Source: UBA6398 sp963644855
Lineage (GTDB): Bacteria; Bacteroidota; Bacteroidia; Bacteroidales; Bacteroidaceae
Length of the DNA: 64,000 bases
Reading direction: 5' to 3'
Assembly (NCBI GenBank): GCA_963644855.1
Contig: CAVIQL010000001.1
Span: 89,153 to 153,152, forward strand
The position numbers and the translations under genes are program-made. Positions within the stretch are counted from its first letter, which is position 1, and every line of letters begins with the position of its first letter. The notes under the pieces are model-generated. The model ran no database searches and was not told where the DNA came from. It was given only the letters and a program-made list of their open reading frames with translations. Shown in pieces: positions 7,659 to 16,248 of this stretch.

Positions 7659-9197
7659 ATGAAATTCATAGGAGGAATACTTTTCTTTTTCCTCTTGTTG
7701 CTTTTTGCTGGTTGTAAAAAGCACGAAACAATCTATCCGTACCAGAATTTAGAATATAGCTATTATGACACGTTGCGCAATAGCAATTACGCCATAAATT
7801 CCAAACGAGTGAAATGGTATATCGACTCGTTGCGTATTGCCGCTCACGACACAGCTTTCGTTGATTTATATACCGACCAATATTATGCTGCCGACAAACC
7901 ATATATTTGGATTGACATAAAAGGCGCAGACTCCAGAGTCGACTCTCTGAAAAACATTCTTGCAACAATCGATAGCGATGCCGTGAACATAAAAACTGTG
8001 TTCCAACCCATAATAAGCCGTGCGTTGCGTAGGGTGAGAGATTTTGATTTCACCAAAGAGCACAATATTAATCTTTGTCTTGCTGAAATAGAATACTTTT
8101 CAACCAAAGGATTGTTGAGAATTGCTTCCGGATTGAGATATGGCTTTATCAATCCATACAAGATGATGAACAGATTGGATTTGGTTGATAAAGACGATAC
8201 GCTTTGCACCACCTTTCGCACACTATATGATACTCCGACCGAAACTCCTAACAAAAAATATTTGTCAGCAATAGTAGAATCGGCGATAAACGGCAAATTT
8301 CCGCAAAAAATCAATGCCGCAAGAAGCACAGACCCAAACTATTTGAGATTGCGCCGTGAATTTACACGCCAAGACCTCGGAGTGGTAAAGAAACGCATGC
8401 TTGCCGTAAACATGGAGCGTTTTAGGTGGCGCACAAACAGAGAAACTGAAAAATTCGTGTGGATAAATCTTCCTGAGTTCACTTTACGCGCAATCGACAA
8501 GAGTAATGACGAAACTTTGGAAATGAAAGTGTGTGAAGGAAGTCTCACCCACAAAACTCCATTAATGACAAGCGCAATAGAACGTTTGGAATTAAACCCC
8601 GTTTGGACTGTTCCGCAAAGTATAATAAGCCGTGAAATTGCGCCAAAACACGCTGAAGATGCCGAATATTTTGAGCGCAACAAAATGAAAGTCATCGACA
8701 AATCTTCGGGAGACGAAGTAGATCCGGAAACAATCAGTGCCGAAATGCTGAAAAGCGGCAACTACAATGTGATACAAAACAAAGGCGAGGGAAATGCGCT
8801 TGGCAGAATGATTTTTCGCTTCAAAAACAATTTTGCAATCTTCTTGCACGATACATCAAACCGTGATGCGTTTAATAAGTCGTTTCGTGCTTTGAGTCAT
8901 GGCTGTGTTAGATTAGAAAACCCGTTTGCCCTTGCGGTATTCTTGCTCAATGAAAAAGATCCGCTTGTTATAGACAAAATGAGAATTGCTATCGATATGC
9001 CGCCAGAGACTGGTGAAGGGAAAAAACTTGCAGAGAAAGAAGGATACAAGCCGATAGGATTGAAAACATTCAAACCTTCCGTGCCGCTTTATATTACATA
9101 TTTCACCGCTTACCCGAATGCGGAGAACAATATTGTTTATACGGCAGATCCTTATGGGTATGACAACAAAATAATTTCGCTTCTGCGTAGTTATTAA
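7659..9197 (+). CDS. YcbB-like L,D-transpeptidase lipoprotein
   Basis: A periplasmic L,D-transpeptidase (YkuD fold) that would make 3-3 cross-links in peptidoglycan or attach proteins to it. The N-terminus has a lipoprotein signal with lipobox FAGC (Cys about 19). The catalytic block is complete: His397, then SHGCVRL with Ser413, His414, Gly415 and nucleophile Cys416. The region around PVWTVPQSIISREI and GRMIFRFKN matches the YkuD entrance strands. At 512 aa, with a long N-terminal part, it resembles the YcbB/LdtD architecture. Located 16 nt after the T9SS-tail gene and 16 nt before an ECF sigma factor, so probably part of an envelope-stress operon. Confidence 0.87.
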   Translation: MKFIGGILFFFLLLLFAGCKKHETIYPYQNLEYSYYDTLRNSNYAINSKRVKWYIDSLRIAAHDTAFVDLYTDQYYAADKPYIWIDIKGADSRVDSLKNILATIDSDAVNIKTVFQPIISRALRRVRDFDFTKEHNINLCLAEIEYFSTKGLLRIASGLRYGFINPYKMMNRLDLVDKDDTLCTTFRTLYDTPTETPNKKYLSAIVESAINGKFPQKINAARSTDPNYLRLRREFTRQDLGVVKKRMLAVNMERFRWRTNRETEKFVWINLPEFTLRAIDKSNDETLEMKVCEGSLTHKTPLMTSAIERLELNPVWTVPQSIISREIAPKHAEDAEYFERNKMKVIDKSSGDEVDPETISAEMLKSGNYNVIQNKGEGNALGRMIFRFKNNFAIFLHDTSNRDAFNKSFRALSHGCVRLENPFALAVFLLNEKDPLVIDKMRIAIDMPPETGEGKKLAEKEGYKPIGLKTFKPSVPLYITYFTAYPNAENNIVYTADPYGYDNKIISLLRSY

Positions 9198-9213
9198 TAT
9201 AAACAGCTCCACA

Positions 9214-9765
9214 ATGAAAGGCGAAATATTTGACGAAAGCGTTTTGATATCGCAATTGAGCGACCCTAAGCAGCAGCGCAGAGCATTTGGAGTGATGGTA
9301 AAGCGTTTCTCGCCACAGATATACTGGCAGATTCGCCGATTGGTGTTTTCTCACGACGATGCAAACGATGTGATGCAAAACGCATTTCTTAAAGCGTGGT
9401 TGAATCTTGATTCCTTTCGTGGCGAGTCAAAGATTTCTACCTGGATATTCCGTATAGCTACCAACGAAGCCCTAAACTTTTTGCAGCGTAAGCGTGAGAA
9501 TGTTTCGCTCGATGCTCCCGAAGCCTCGTCTGTCTCACAAATTACAGCCGACGAATATTTTGATGGCGATGAGGCGCAGTTGCAATTCCAAAAGGTCATA
9601 GCTACGTTGCCCGACAAGCAGCGCCTTGTGTTTAATATGAAATATTTCGACAATATGAAGTACGAAGAAATGAGCGAAATACTTGGAACTTCGGTCGGGG
9701 CACTAAAAGCGTCGTATCATATTGCTGTAGAAAAAATTGTGGCAAAATTAAAAGACGAAGAATAA
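9214..9765 (+). CDS. ECF-type RNA polymerase sigma factor
   Basis: A 183-aa sigma-70 family factor with only regions 2 and 4. Region 2 is seen in DDANDVMQNAFLKAWLNLDSF and STWIFRIATNEALNFLQRK; region 4 in LPDKQRLVFNMKYFDNMKYEEMSEILGTSVGALKASYH, a helix-turn-helix for the -35 element. Length is standard for ECF factors. It is followed 24 nt later by a small membrane protein that is a good anti-sigma candidate, and preceded by the L,D-transpeptidase gene, so the regulon probably concerns the cell envelope (inference). Confidence 0.92.
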   Translation: MKGEIFDESVLISQLSDPKQQRRAFGVMVKRFSPQIYWQIRRLVFSHDDANDVMQNAFLKAWLNLDSFRGESKISTWIFRIATNEALNFLQRKRENVSLDAPEASSVSQITADEYFDGDEAQLQFQKVIATLPDKQRLVFNMKYFDNMKYEEMSEILGTSVGALKASYHIAVEKIVAKLKDEE

Positions 9766-9789
9766 ACCTTTGGCGATAAAAACAGTCAA

Positions 9790-10230
9790 ATGAATACAAA
9801 CAAAGAAACCATCATGAATTCAGAAGACAAACTAAAAAAGATGTACGGACAGCAAAATCCTTTTGGAGTGCCCGAGAACTATTTCGACAGGTTTGCCGAA
9901 AACATGCTGGAAAGCCTGCCCGAAAAAGACGAAAGCCCCAAGATGGTGGAAACGTCAGAGGTTGTGGAAAAGACAGACAATACTCGCCGCACGTTGTTTG
10001 TGAAACTGAAACCGTACTTGTATCTTGCTGCTATGTTTTGCGGGCTTTATTTTGGCATACAGGTAATGAAGCACCGCAACGACATTGCCAGTGTTTCCAA
10101 AACCGAACAGACTGCTAAAACCGACGCTTACGAAAATGAGGACGAGTATATTGACAAGGTTTGTAGATACGCAGGAATTGGAAAAGATGATATATATTCG
10201 TATGCCACGGGGCAAGATTACGCTTATTGA
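9790..10230 (+). CDS. Putative anti-sigma factor, single-pass membrane protein
   Basis: A 146-aa protein (138 aa if it starts at the second Met, 9814). The N-terminal cytoplasmic part holds FGVPENYFDRFAENML, a pattern often seen in proteins encoded right after ECF sigma genes in Bacteroidota. One transmembrane helix follows (about residues 75-95, YLYLAAMFCGLYFGIQVM), then a short acidic periplasmic tail ending in tyrosines. No zinc-binding ZAS motif (HxxxCxxC) is seen, so the assignment rests on position, topology and that motif. Confidence 0.6.
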   Translation: MNTNKETIMNSEDKLKKMYGQQNPFGVPENYFDRFAENMLESLPEKDESPKMVETSEVVEKTDNTRRTLFVKLKPYLYLAAMFCGLYFGIQVMKHRNDIASVSKTEQTAKTDAYENEDEYIDKVCRYAGIGKDDIYSYATGQDYAY

Positions 10231-10256
10231 CAAATAGAAAAGACAGACTATTGGAT

Positions 10257-10736
10257 ATGAAAAATCTTATAATGCTCATAATTGCGATGCTTTCGCTTTC
10301 TGTGAATTGTTTTGCCGATGAACAGCAAGACCGTCGCAAATTTTCTCCACAGGAATTCGTTCAAAAACGCAACGAGTTCATAGCAAACAAGGCTGGACTC
10401 ACCGCAAAAGAAGCATCTGCTCTGTTTCCGATTTATCAGGATATAGAAAAAAGAAAATTCAATTACGACAGACAAATCGGAAAGTTGATGCACGACGGAC
10501 AGAATCCTAATATAAGCGAGAAAGAAGCGCAGAGAATTCTTGCGGAAATAGACAAGTTGCAACTTGAGAAGGCTAAGCTCGATAATACATTCCATCAAAA
10601 GGGACGCAAGGTTGTTTCGGCGCAAAAGATACTCCGTGTAATGCATGCTGATTGGGAATTTAGTCGCCACGTGTTGCGGGAAATGTCGAAAAACAAGCCC
10701 GATTGTCCAAAGCCTCCGCAGAAGAAAATAAATTAA
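10257..10736 (+). CDS. Spy/CpxP-like periplasmic protein
   Basis: A 159-aa exported protein with a signal peptide (cleavage near CFA, residue 20) and a helical, charged body. The segment LTAKEASALFPIYQDIEKRK resembles the LTxxQ-type helical repeats of Spy/CpxP chaperones, and a second helix pair rich in Lys/Glu follows. Such proteins sense or buffer misfolded envelope proteins. It is the last gene of the operon, 26 nt after the putative anti-sigma gene, and is followed by a perfect terminator. A longer start at 10227 would lack a signal peptide. Confidence 0.65.
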   Translation: MKNLIMLIIAMLSLSVNCFADEQQDRRKFSPQEFVQKRNEFIANKAGLTAKEASALFPIYQDIEKRKFNYDRQIGKLMHDGQNPNISEKEAQRILAEIDKLQLEKAKLDNTFHQKGRKVVSAQKILRVMHADWEFSRHVLREMSKNKPDCPKPPQKKIN

Positions 10737-10740
10737 ACGA

Positions 10741-10772
10741 AATCCCGGCAATTAATTGCCGGGATTTTTTTT
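10741..10772 (+). terminator. Strong intrinsic terminator of the envelope operon
   Basis: AATCCCGGCAATTAATTGCCGGGATT, split as AATCCCGGCAATT and its exact complement, is followed by eight T. It lies 5 nt after the stop of the Spy-like gene. Confidence 0.9.
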
Positions 10773-10889
10773 GTTTCCTTGGGTTGTCTTTGCAAAAGTT
10801 CTTGATGTTTTTTCAAAGCGTTTCGATGTCTTTGCAGTTTGGTTCGAGGTAAATGCAAGGAGATTTGATGTAGTTTGAAAAACGTAGGG

Positions 10890-10926
10890 TATCGTCAAAA
10901 TAATGTGGGATATTGTTTTTGCTATG
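10890..10926. repeat. P21 element, copy 3 (single unit)
   Basis: One degenerate core, AATGTGGGATATT, centred at 10908, flanked by TATCGTCAAAA on the left and TTTTTGCTA on the right at the distances expected for a one-unit element. Confidence 0.6.
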
Positions 10927-10957
10927 TTGGGCTTGGGACTTAATGTTTGCGCAAAAC

Positions 10958-10999
10958 AAACGACCTCTGCGCTATTTAGGAAGATGCGCAAAGGTCGTT
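10958..10999 (-). terminator. Intrinsic terminator of the GH2 gene
   Basis: AACGACCT pairs with AGGTCGTT, with an inner GCGC/GCGC stem. T-rich tails occur on both sides; the minus-strand use would end the GH2 transcript 23 nt after its stop. Confidence 0.7.
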
Positions 11000-11022
11000 G
11001 GCTTTTTATTGTTAGGAATGGT

Positions 11023-13140
11023 TTACAAAGCTTTCCATTCCACTTCGTCGGTAGTGCCATTGTCTGAAACTACCTTGAACTTGTCGTTTGCAGTCTTGTA
11101 TTTCACTGGTGCGAAAGTCCAAATAACTCCTGTTTCGTCGGGACATTTGTCGAGCGTTTGCACTTTCTCGCCGTTTTGATAGAGTGTTAGGCTCTTGGCA
11201 TTGCTGTAAACTTTCACGTTAAACGCTAAGTCTTTCGGACTTCCCGCGCGGCGGCGCCCTGTGATATACACAGTGGTTTCTTTTTTGTTCCAAAGAGATT
11301 TGTAGAGATAGAAATGGTCTTTTTTTACCTTTCTGTCGCGCGTTACAAGTCCCTTGTCGTTCATATATTTACGGCTCTCGGTCTCGGTAAAGTTCACTCC
11401 GTCGCCACTGTCAAGGTATCCCTCTTGACGATTAGCCACGGGGAAGTCGAACATAATCCATAGCGAAGTAAAATTGAGCCACGGCATTTTGAGTATCTGC
11501 CTTATGTCGCTTTCGTGAATGTAGCAGCCGTATTCTTCAAAGTGCTTGCGGTCGTCTTTGCGGTTCTTCATCACTACCGAATCGAGCGTATGACAGAAAG
11601 GATTTGAGCCGCCGCCATATTCAGCAATATTGGTTACGCCCATCTTGGAATGCACTTCACTCATCTCTTTTGTGAGGCGATCGGGTCCTTTACCTAATTG
11701 ATACCAGTCGGGGTAACGGTTTTCCGAAAAGAAGTCTCCGCAAAGTTTTGTGTATTGTTGCCTGCGAAAAATACTGCAATCGGTCAATCCAACATACCTA
11801 TAAGGATCAAGACCTTTGGCGTTGCGATAAAGACGTGCGGTTTGTTCCACCACATAGTCCTCATTTATTTTGCCTTGTAGCTCATTTGTGTTTCCCCAAC
11901 CGTCTACTTCGTTCCACATTCCCCAGAAAATAATGCTCGGGTGGTTGTAGAGATTTAAAACCATCTCTTCCATTTGTTGGTTTATGTTGTTGAAATATTC
12001 GGGAGTGGCGTTCACGCCGCAAACATTCACCCACGGAATTTCTGTTTGCACCACAATGCCGAGCGAATCGCAGAGTTGAAATTCGTAGTCATTGTGGGGA
12101 TAATGGGCAAGTCTTACGAAGTTTGCGCCAAGTTCCTTGATTATTTCGTAGTCTTTGTAAGTATGGTCTTTTGTAACCGCCGAAGCTTGTCCGTCCCAGT
12201 CCTGGTGTTCCGATACTCCGCGAAGCGGATAGCTGCGTCCGTTGAGGAAGAAACCATTGCTCACTGTGGTTTGATAGTAACGGAAGCCAATTTTTGTTTG
12301 TGCCACATCGATTGTTTTTCCTTTGGAGTCGATGATTTCAAGTTGGGCGTCATACATAAAAGGATCGTCTACACCGTCCCAGAGATGCGGATAAAACACT
12401 TCGAAGTTGTGAAAGTATTCATACGATTGGTCTTTTTCTATCACCACTTCCTTTTCCGATTTATAGTATTCCGACTTTGCGCCTGGGGATTTGAGGGAGA
12501 AGCGGATTTTCACCTTTTGTTTTTTTCCGCTTGAGTTCACGATAAACGTTTCAACCTTGCCGTTGGCTTTTTCACGACTCACATAGGGTGTGCTTACGTG
12601 CATGCGGTACATTCCATACCGTTCGGGCAGGAAAAACACTCCGTTCATCTTCAAAAGATATACGGGGTTGTGCAAACCATTGTTCTTGTTGAAGTCCGAG
12701 CTTACCGGAATAAGGTTTACGTCGAGCGTGTTGTCGGTGCAAACTTCGATATCATTTTTCCCTTCATGTATTTTTTTGCCTATTGTTACGATGAAAGGCG
12801 TATATCCTCCTTTGTGTGAACTCACTTCTTTGCCGTTTACGCTCACTGTTGCCGCTTGGGCTGCGCCCTCGAAGAGCAAATAAACCGGGCGTTTCAAATC
12901 GTTTTTGTCAAAATTGAGCTGGCATTTATAATAAGCCTTGCCGCGATAATAATTACTTGTTCTCCCGTCAATGGCATTGCAACTGTGGGGAATTTCAACG
13001 GTTTCCCACGAACTCTTGTCTTTGCTGAAACTCCATGTTTTCAGTTCTGTTTGTTCCCATGCACGTCTTTGTGCATTGACCGCCGTGAGGCTGAAAAAGC
13101 ATACCAATAAGGATAAAATCAAGAAACGGTTCTTTTTCAT
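11023..13140 (-). CDS. Glycoside hydrolase family 2 (beta-galactosidase-like)
   Basis: A 705-aa exported GH2 enzyme with signal peptide (cleavage after VNA, residue 23). Order: N-terminal jelly-roll sugar-binding domain (about 30-165), Ig-like domain (about 175-290), TIM-barrel catalytic domain (from about 295). Catalytic Glu411 lies in WNEVDGW (acid/base) and Glu507 in NIAEYGGG (nucleophile); the barrel entrance FVRLAHYPH is also typical. A short C-terminal beta domain ends the protein. The length matches compact periplasmic beta-galactosidases or beta-glucuronidases; substrate cannot be fixed. A -7 box TATATTTG lies at 13181-13174. No SusC/SusD pair is adjacent, so this is not a classical polysaccharide utilisation locus. 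Confidence 0.87.
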   Translation of the reverse strand: MKKNRFLILSLLVCFFSLTAVNAQRRAWEQTELKTWSFSKDKSSWETVEIPHSCNAIDGRTSNYYRGKAYYKCQLNFDKNDLKRPVYLLFEGAAQAATVSVNGKEVSSHKGGYTPFIVTIGKKIHEGKNDIEVCTDNTLDVNLIPVSSDFNKNNGLHNPVYLLKMNGVFFLPERYGMYRMHVSTPYVSREKANGKVETFIVNSSGKKQKVKIRFSLKSPGAKSEYYKSEKEVVIEKDQSYEYFHNFEVFYPHLWDGVDDPFMYDAQLEIIDSKGKTIDVAQTKIGFRYYQTTVSNGFFLNGRSYPLRGVSEHQDWDGQASAVTKDHTYKDYEIIKELGANFVRLAHYPHNDYEFQLCDSLGIVVQTEIPWVNVCGVNATPEYFNNINQQMEEMVLNLYNHPSIIFWGMWNEVDGWGNTNELQGKINEDYVVEQTARLYRNAKGLDPYRYVGLTDCSIFRRQQYTKLCGDFFSENRYPDWYQLGKGPDRLTKEMSEVHSKMGVTNIAEYGGGSNPFCHTLDSVVMKNRKDDRKHFEEYGCYIHESDIRQILKMPWLNFTSLWIMFDFPVANRQEGYLDSGDGVNFTETESRKYMNDKGLVTRDRKVKKDHFYLYKSLWNKKETTVYITGRRRAGSPKDLAFNVKVYSNAKSLTLYQNGEKVQTLDKCPDETGVIWTFAPVKYKTANDKFKVVSDNGTTDEVEWKAL

Positions 13141-13173
13141 ATAAGTAGGTTTTTACGTTTTCATTAATATTTG

Positions 13174-13181
13174 CAAATATA
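13174..13181 (-). promoter_or_regulatory. -7 box of the GH2 gene
   Basis: TATATTTG on the minus strand matches TAnnTTTG, 34 nt before the start codon. The -33 element is unclear. Confidence 0.45.
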
Positions 13182-13255
13182 ATGATAATAGATTTTTTGC
13201 GAACGTTTTGCGTTGATAAATTCCTTTTGTGATAAAGGGATTTTTTGTTTCCCTA

Positions 13256-13334
13256 TATCGCGAAAATAATATCCGACCTTTTTTAAATAATATCGGACAT
13301 TGTTTAAATAATATCCGATATTATTTTTGCGATT
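13256..13334. repeat. P21 phased palindromic element, copy 4 (3 units)
   Basis: Cores AATATCCGACCTT, AATATCGGACATT and AATATCCGATATT are centred at 13274, 13295 and 13316. Ends are TATCGCGAAAA and TTTTTGCGAT. It lies between two divergent genes, so it cannot simply serve as a terminator. The rest of the 446-nt gap holds the promoter boxes of both genes and nothing else recognised. Confidence 0.88.
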
Positions 13335-13486
13335 TTGCGTTGTGTTATAACTCATTGATATATAAGTATAAAGGTTGTGTGCCTGCAAAGCCCTATTTCG
13401 CTATGTTTTGTTGCCGTTCGCATTGTTGATTTTAGCATAAGTCATAGTTTGCAACCAAGTTGCAGTATTGTTTGGGAGATTATTGC

Positions 13487-13494
13487 TAAATTTG
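13487..13494 (+). promoter_or_regulatory. -7 box upstream of the TonB receptor
   Basis: TAAATTTG matches TAnnTTTG; the leader would be about 90 nt. The -33 element is weak. Confidence 0.4.
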
Positions 13495-13586
13495 CTGCGA
13501 AAAAGGTTTTATACCTTATTTTATTCTGTGTTATACAGATAATACGAGGATTAATTGTTGTGAGAAGATATAAAGAGAGTGTAGGT

Positions 13587-15614
13587 ATGCTCACCAAAAC
13601 ATCAATAGCCTTTGTCGGGCTTATGACATGCGCCCAGGCTTTTGCACAAACCGACAGCATTGCTCCGGTAGACACTGTCGGGAGCATAACAAGCAAGAAC
13701 CACAGCCTAAATGGGGTTTCGGTTAAGGCAAAAGTGGCTACGCGACGAATGACGGGCGCTGAAAACGGAATGGTTATAGGGCAGAAGGAACTTTTCAGGG
13801 CGGCTTGTTGCAATCTTGGCGAGAGTTTTGAAACCAATCCGTCGGTTGATGTTAACTATACCGATGCTGCTACTGGCATAAAACAGATAAAATTGCTCGG
13901 ACTGTCGGGAACTTATGTACAAATGCTCACCGAAACAATGCCAGACTTCAGAAATTCTGCAATGCCATATGCTTTGGGATACGTTCCCGGCTCATGGTTG
14001 AAAGCTTTGCAGGTTTCAAAAGGCAGTTCTTCGGTAAAAAACGGATACGAATCGATTACAGGGCAACTCAATATCGATTTCCTGAAACCCGAAGACGAAC
14101 AACAGACAAATCTCAACCTTTATGCCAACACCAAAACCAAGGTTGAGGCAAACGCTTCGCACAATTGGCATCTCAACAACAAACTTAGCACCATCGTGAT
14201 GGGACATGCCGAGAAATCGTTCAAGGAACACGACGAAAATCACGACAACTTTTACGACAAACCCAAGGTGAAGCAATACAACCTCATGAACCGTTGGGCT
14301 TATGTGGGCACAAAATATATTTTCCACGGCGGATTGTCGGCTCTGCATGAAGAAAGAAACGGCGGACAAATGCACAACAACCAAAGCATGACGCCTTTGT
14401 ATAAAATAGGAATAGAGGGCAGCCGATACAATGCCTATATGAAACATGCCATAGTGCTCAATGCCGAAAAAGGAACTAACATCGCGCTCATGACATCGGC
14501 TACAATGCAGGAACTGAGCAGTAGTTTCGGAAACAAATCCTATTACGCCAACGACAAAAACGCTTACGCATCGCTGATGTACGAAACAAACCTCACACCG
14601 CTGCACAATATTTCGGCAGGATTGAGTTGGAATTACGACTATATCGCACAACATGTTTCAAACAAACGGTTGATGTGGAAAGGAGATAGCGTGCCGCAAA
14701 AATTCCACGAAACAGAAACTACTCCGGGAGCGTATGCACAATATACTTTTAACCTTCACAACAAAATAATAGCAATGGTAGGGTGGCGCATTGACCATAG
14801 CAATCGTTTCGGGACGTTTGCCACACCGCGTTTTCACGTTAAATTTCAACCAGTGCCGTTATTCGGTCTGCGACTGTCGGCAGGAAAAGGTTACAGAACT
14901 GTCAACGCGCTCACAGAATACAACAATCTCATGGCGAGCGGGCGTATACTCAAAATAGAAAACCTTAAACAAGAACGAGCATGGAACTACGGCGCAAGCA
15001 TGGCGTTTGTAATTCCCATATCATCAAAGGTGCTAAAAATAAATGCCGAGTATTATTATACCACATTCGGCAACCAAGCGGTGGTTGACTATGACAGCGA
15101 TCTTTCAACGATAAGCGTTGCAAACTTAAACGGCAAATCTTATTCACATACCGTTCAAATCGACGCCACATATCCGTTTTTCGAAGGTTTCTCGCTTACT
15201 GCGGCGTGGAGACTCAATGATGTGAAGACTACATACGGCGGAAAACTGATGGAACGCCCTTTGACAAGCAGATACAAAGGTTTTGTTACGGCACAATACA
15301 AGACTCCGCTCGAGAAATGGCAGTTTGATGTAACGTTGCAGCATAATGGCGGTGGAAGAATACCAAACCATGTGATTGGTAACGGCATTGTAGCGCACAA
15401 ACGCTATCACGCCTTTCAACAACTCAGTGCGCAAATCACAAGAGAGTTCCGAAAATTTTCGGTATACCTCGGTGGCGAAAACCTTACAAATTTCAAACAG
15501 AAAAATCCTATTGTCAACGCCGACTCTCCTTGGAGCGATACATTCGATCCCACTATTGTTTGGGGACCGGTGCATGGCGCAGTGGCGTATGTGGGCGTGC
15601 GTGCAAAATTTTGA
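13587..15614 (+). CDS. TonB-dependent outer-membrane receptor, metal-linked
   Basis: A 675-aa outer-membrane receptor. The start at 13587 has a purine-rich stretch upstream and gives a signal peptide ending AQAFAQ. A plug domain follows (about 30-150; LLGLSGTYVQML and SVKNGYESITGQLNIDF), then a 22-strand barrel with a terminal aromatic residue (AYVGVRAKF). There is no CarboxypepD-like N-terminal domain and no SusD partner, so it is not a glycan SusC. The downstream HMA protein, 36 nt away, suggests copper or another soft metal, or its chelate, as substrate. His-rich loops (EHDENHDN near residue 215) are consistent with metal binding. Confidence 0.85.
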   Translation: MLTKTSIAFVGLMTCAQAFAQTDSIAPVDTVGSITSKNHSLNGVSVKAKVATRRMTGAENGMVIGQKELFRAACCNLGESFETNPSVDVNYTDAATGIKQIKLLGLSGTYVQMLTETMPDFRNSAMPYALGYVPGSWLKALQVSKGSSSVKNGYESITGQLNIDFLKPEDEQQTNLNLYANTKTKVEANASHNWHLNNKLSTIVMGHAEKSFKEHDENHDNFYDKPKVKQYNLMNRWAYVGTKYIFHGGLSALHEERNGGQMHNNQSMTPLYKIGIEGSRYNAYMKHAIVLNAEKGTNIALMTSATMQELSSSFGNKSYYANDKNAYASLMYETNLTPLHNISAGLSWNYDYIAQHVSNKRLMWKGDSVPQKFHETETTPGAYAQYTFNLHNKIIAMVGWRIDHSNRFGTFATPRFHVKFQPVPLFGLRLSAGKGYRTVNALTEYNNLMASGRILKIENLKQERAWNYGASMAFVIPISSKVLKINAEYYYTTFGNQAVVDYDSDLSTISVANLNGKSYSHTVQIDATYPFFEGFSLTAAWRLNDVKTTYGGKLMERPLTSRYKGFVTAQYKTPLEKWQFDVTLQHNGGGRIPNHVIGNGIVAHKRYHAFQQLSAQITREFRKFSVYLGGENLTNFKQKNPIVNADSPWSDTFDPTIVWGPVHGAVAYVGVRAKF

Positions 15615-15650
15615 AACATACAAAAAATCAAGTCATAAAAACAACGTAAA

Positions 15651-15980
15651 ATGAAGAAGTTAGTTATTCTTTCCACTATCATGCTCGGGGCAATAAGCGT
15701 TTCGGCCAAAGATATAAAGACCATTCAGATTACCACAACGCCTCAGATGCACTGCGCTAACTGTGAAACGAAAATCAAGAACGCTTTGCGTTTCGACAAA
15801 GGCGTGAAACAAATCAAAACCAATGTGGAAGAGCAAACCGTAACCGTGAAATTCGATGCCGACAAAGTGTCGCAGGACAAACTGTTTGAGGATTTGAAGA
15901 AAATAGGCTACGACTCGCGTCTGCTCAAACCGGGAGAAAAAGTAAAACGCAACGAAGGCGAAGCCTGCAAAAACATGTAA
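15651..15980 (+). CDS. Periplasmic heavy-metal-associated (HMA) domain protein
   Basis: A 109-aa exported protein with signal peptide (cleavage after VSA, about residue 19) and a single ferredoxin-like HMA domain. The metal-binding loop is MHCANC, with Cys35 and Cys38, the CxxC of CopZ/MerP proteins that bind Cu(I) or Hg(II). A further Cys (EACKNM) sits at the end. It directly follows a TonB receptor in the same direction. Together they probably take up or shuttle copper across the outer membrane and periplasm; the metal is inferred from the motif. Confidence 0.85.
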   Translation: MKKLVILSTIMLGAISVSAKDIKTIQITTTPQMHCANCETKIKNALRFDKGVKQIKTNVEEQTVTVKFDADKVSQDKLFEDLKKIGYDSRLLKPGEKVKRNEGEACKNM

Positions 15981-16080
15981 TCACTTCGGCAAAGCCTCGC
16001 GCGCGAAATATCAGGTAGGTCGACTGCGCTATATGCTGTGGTTTTCACACCATGTAGTATACCGATTTTTTGATATAGGA

Positions 16081-16160
16081 TATCGCAAAAACAAGGTCAG
16101 ACCTAATTTAAAAACTAATGCATCTAATTTAAATTAGATGCATTAGTTTTTTTTACGATA
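16081..16160. repeat. P21 phased palindromic element, copy 5 (3 units, long hairpin)
   Basis: Ends are perfect, TATCGCAAAAA (16081-16091) and TTTTTACGATA (16150-16160). Unit 1 has core AAGGTCAGACCT centred at 16099. Units 2 and 3 (register centres 16120 and 16141) pair with each other as a perfect 42-bp palindrome at 16110-16151 built on CATCTAATTTAAATTAGATG. It lies between convergent genes. Confidence 0.88.
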
Positions 16161-16248
16161 TAGGAGTGTGGTAAAATCGTGTGGCGTTTGGTGTGGAAAA
16201 TATAGTATGCGGGGCGTGAAACAATGGGAATGGAGTAGGGGTGAAGGC

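Noticed and set aside
10752..11060. 102-codon reading frame on the minus strand
   Set aside because: It covers a terminator, a P21 copy and the end of the GH2 gene; the composition is low-complexity and no start signal is seen.
14016..14654. 212-codon frame opposite the TonB receptor
   Set aside because: A shadow of the receptor gene; Phe/Val/His-rich sequence without domain features.
11023..15980. Polysaccharide utilisation locus around GH2 and the TonB receptor
   Set aside because: No SusD, the receptor lacks the SusC N-terminal domain and pairs with an HMA protein, and the GH2 gene is divergent with its own promoter and terminator.
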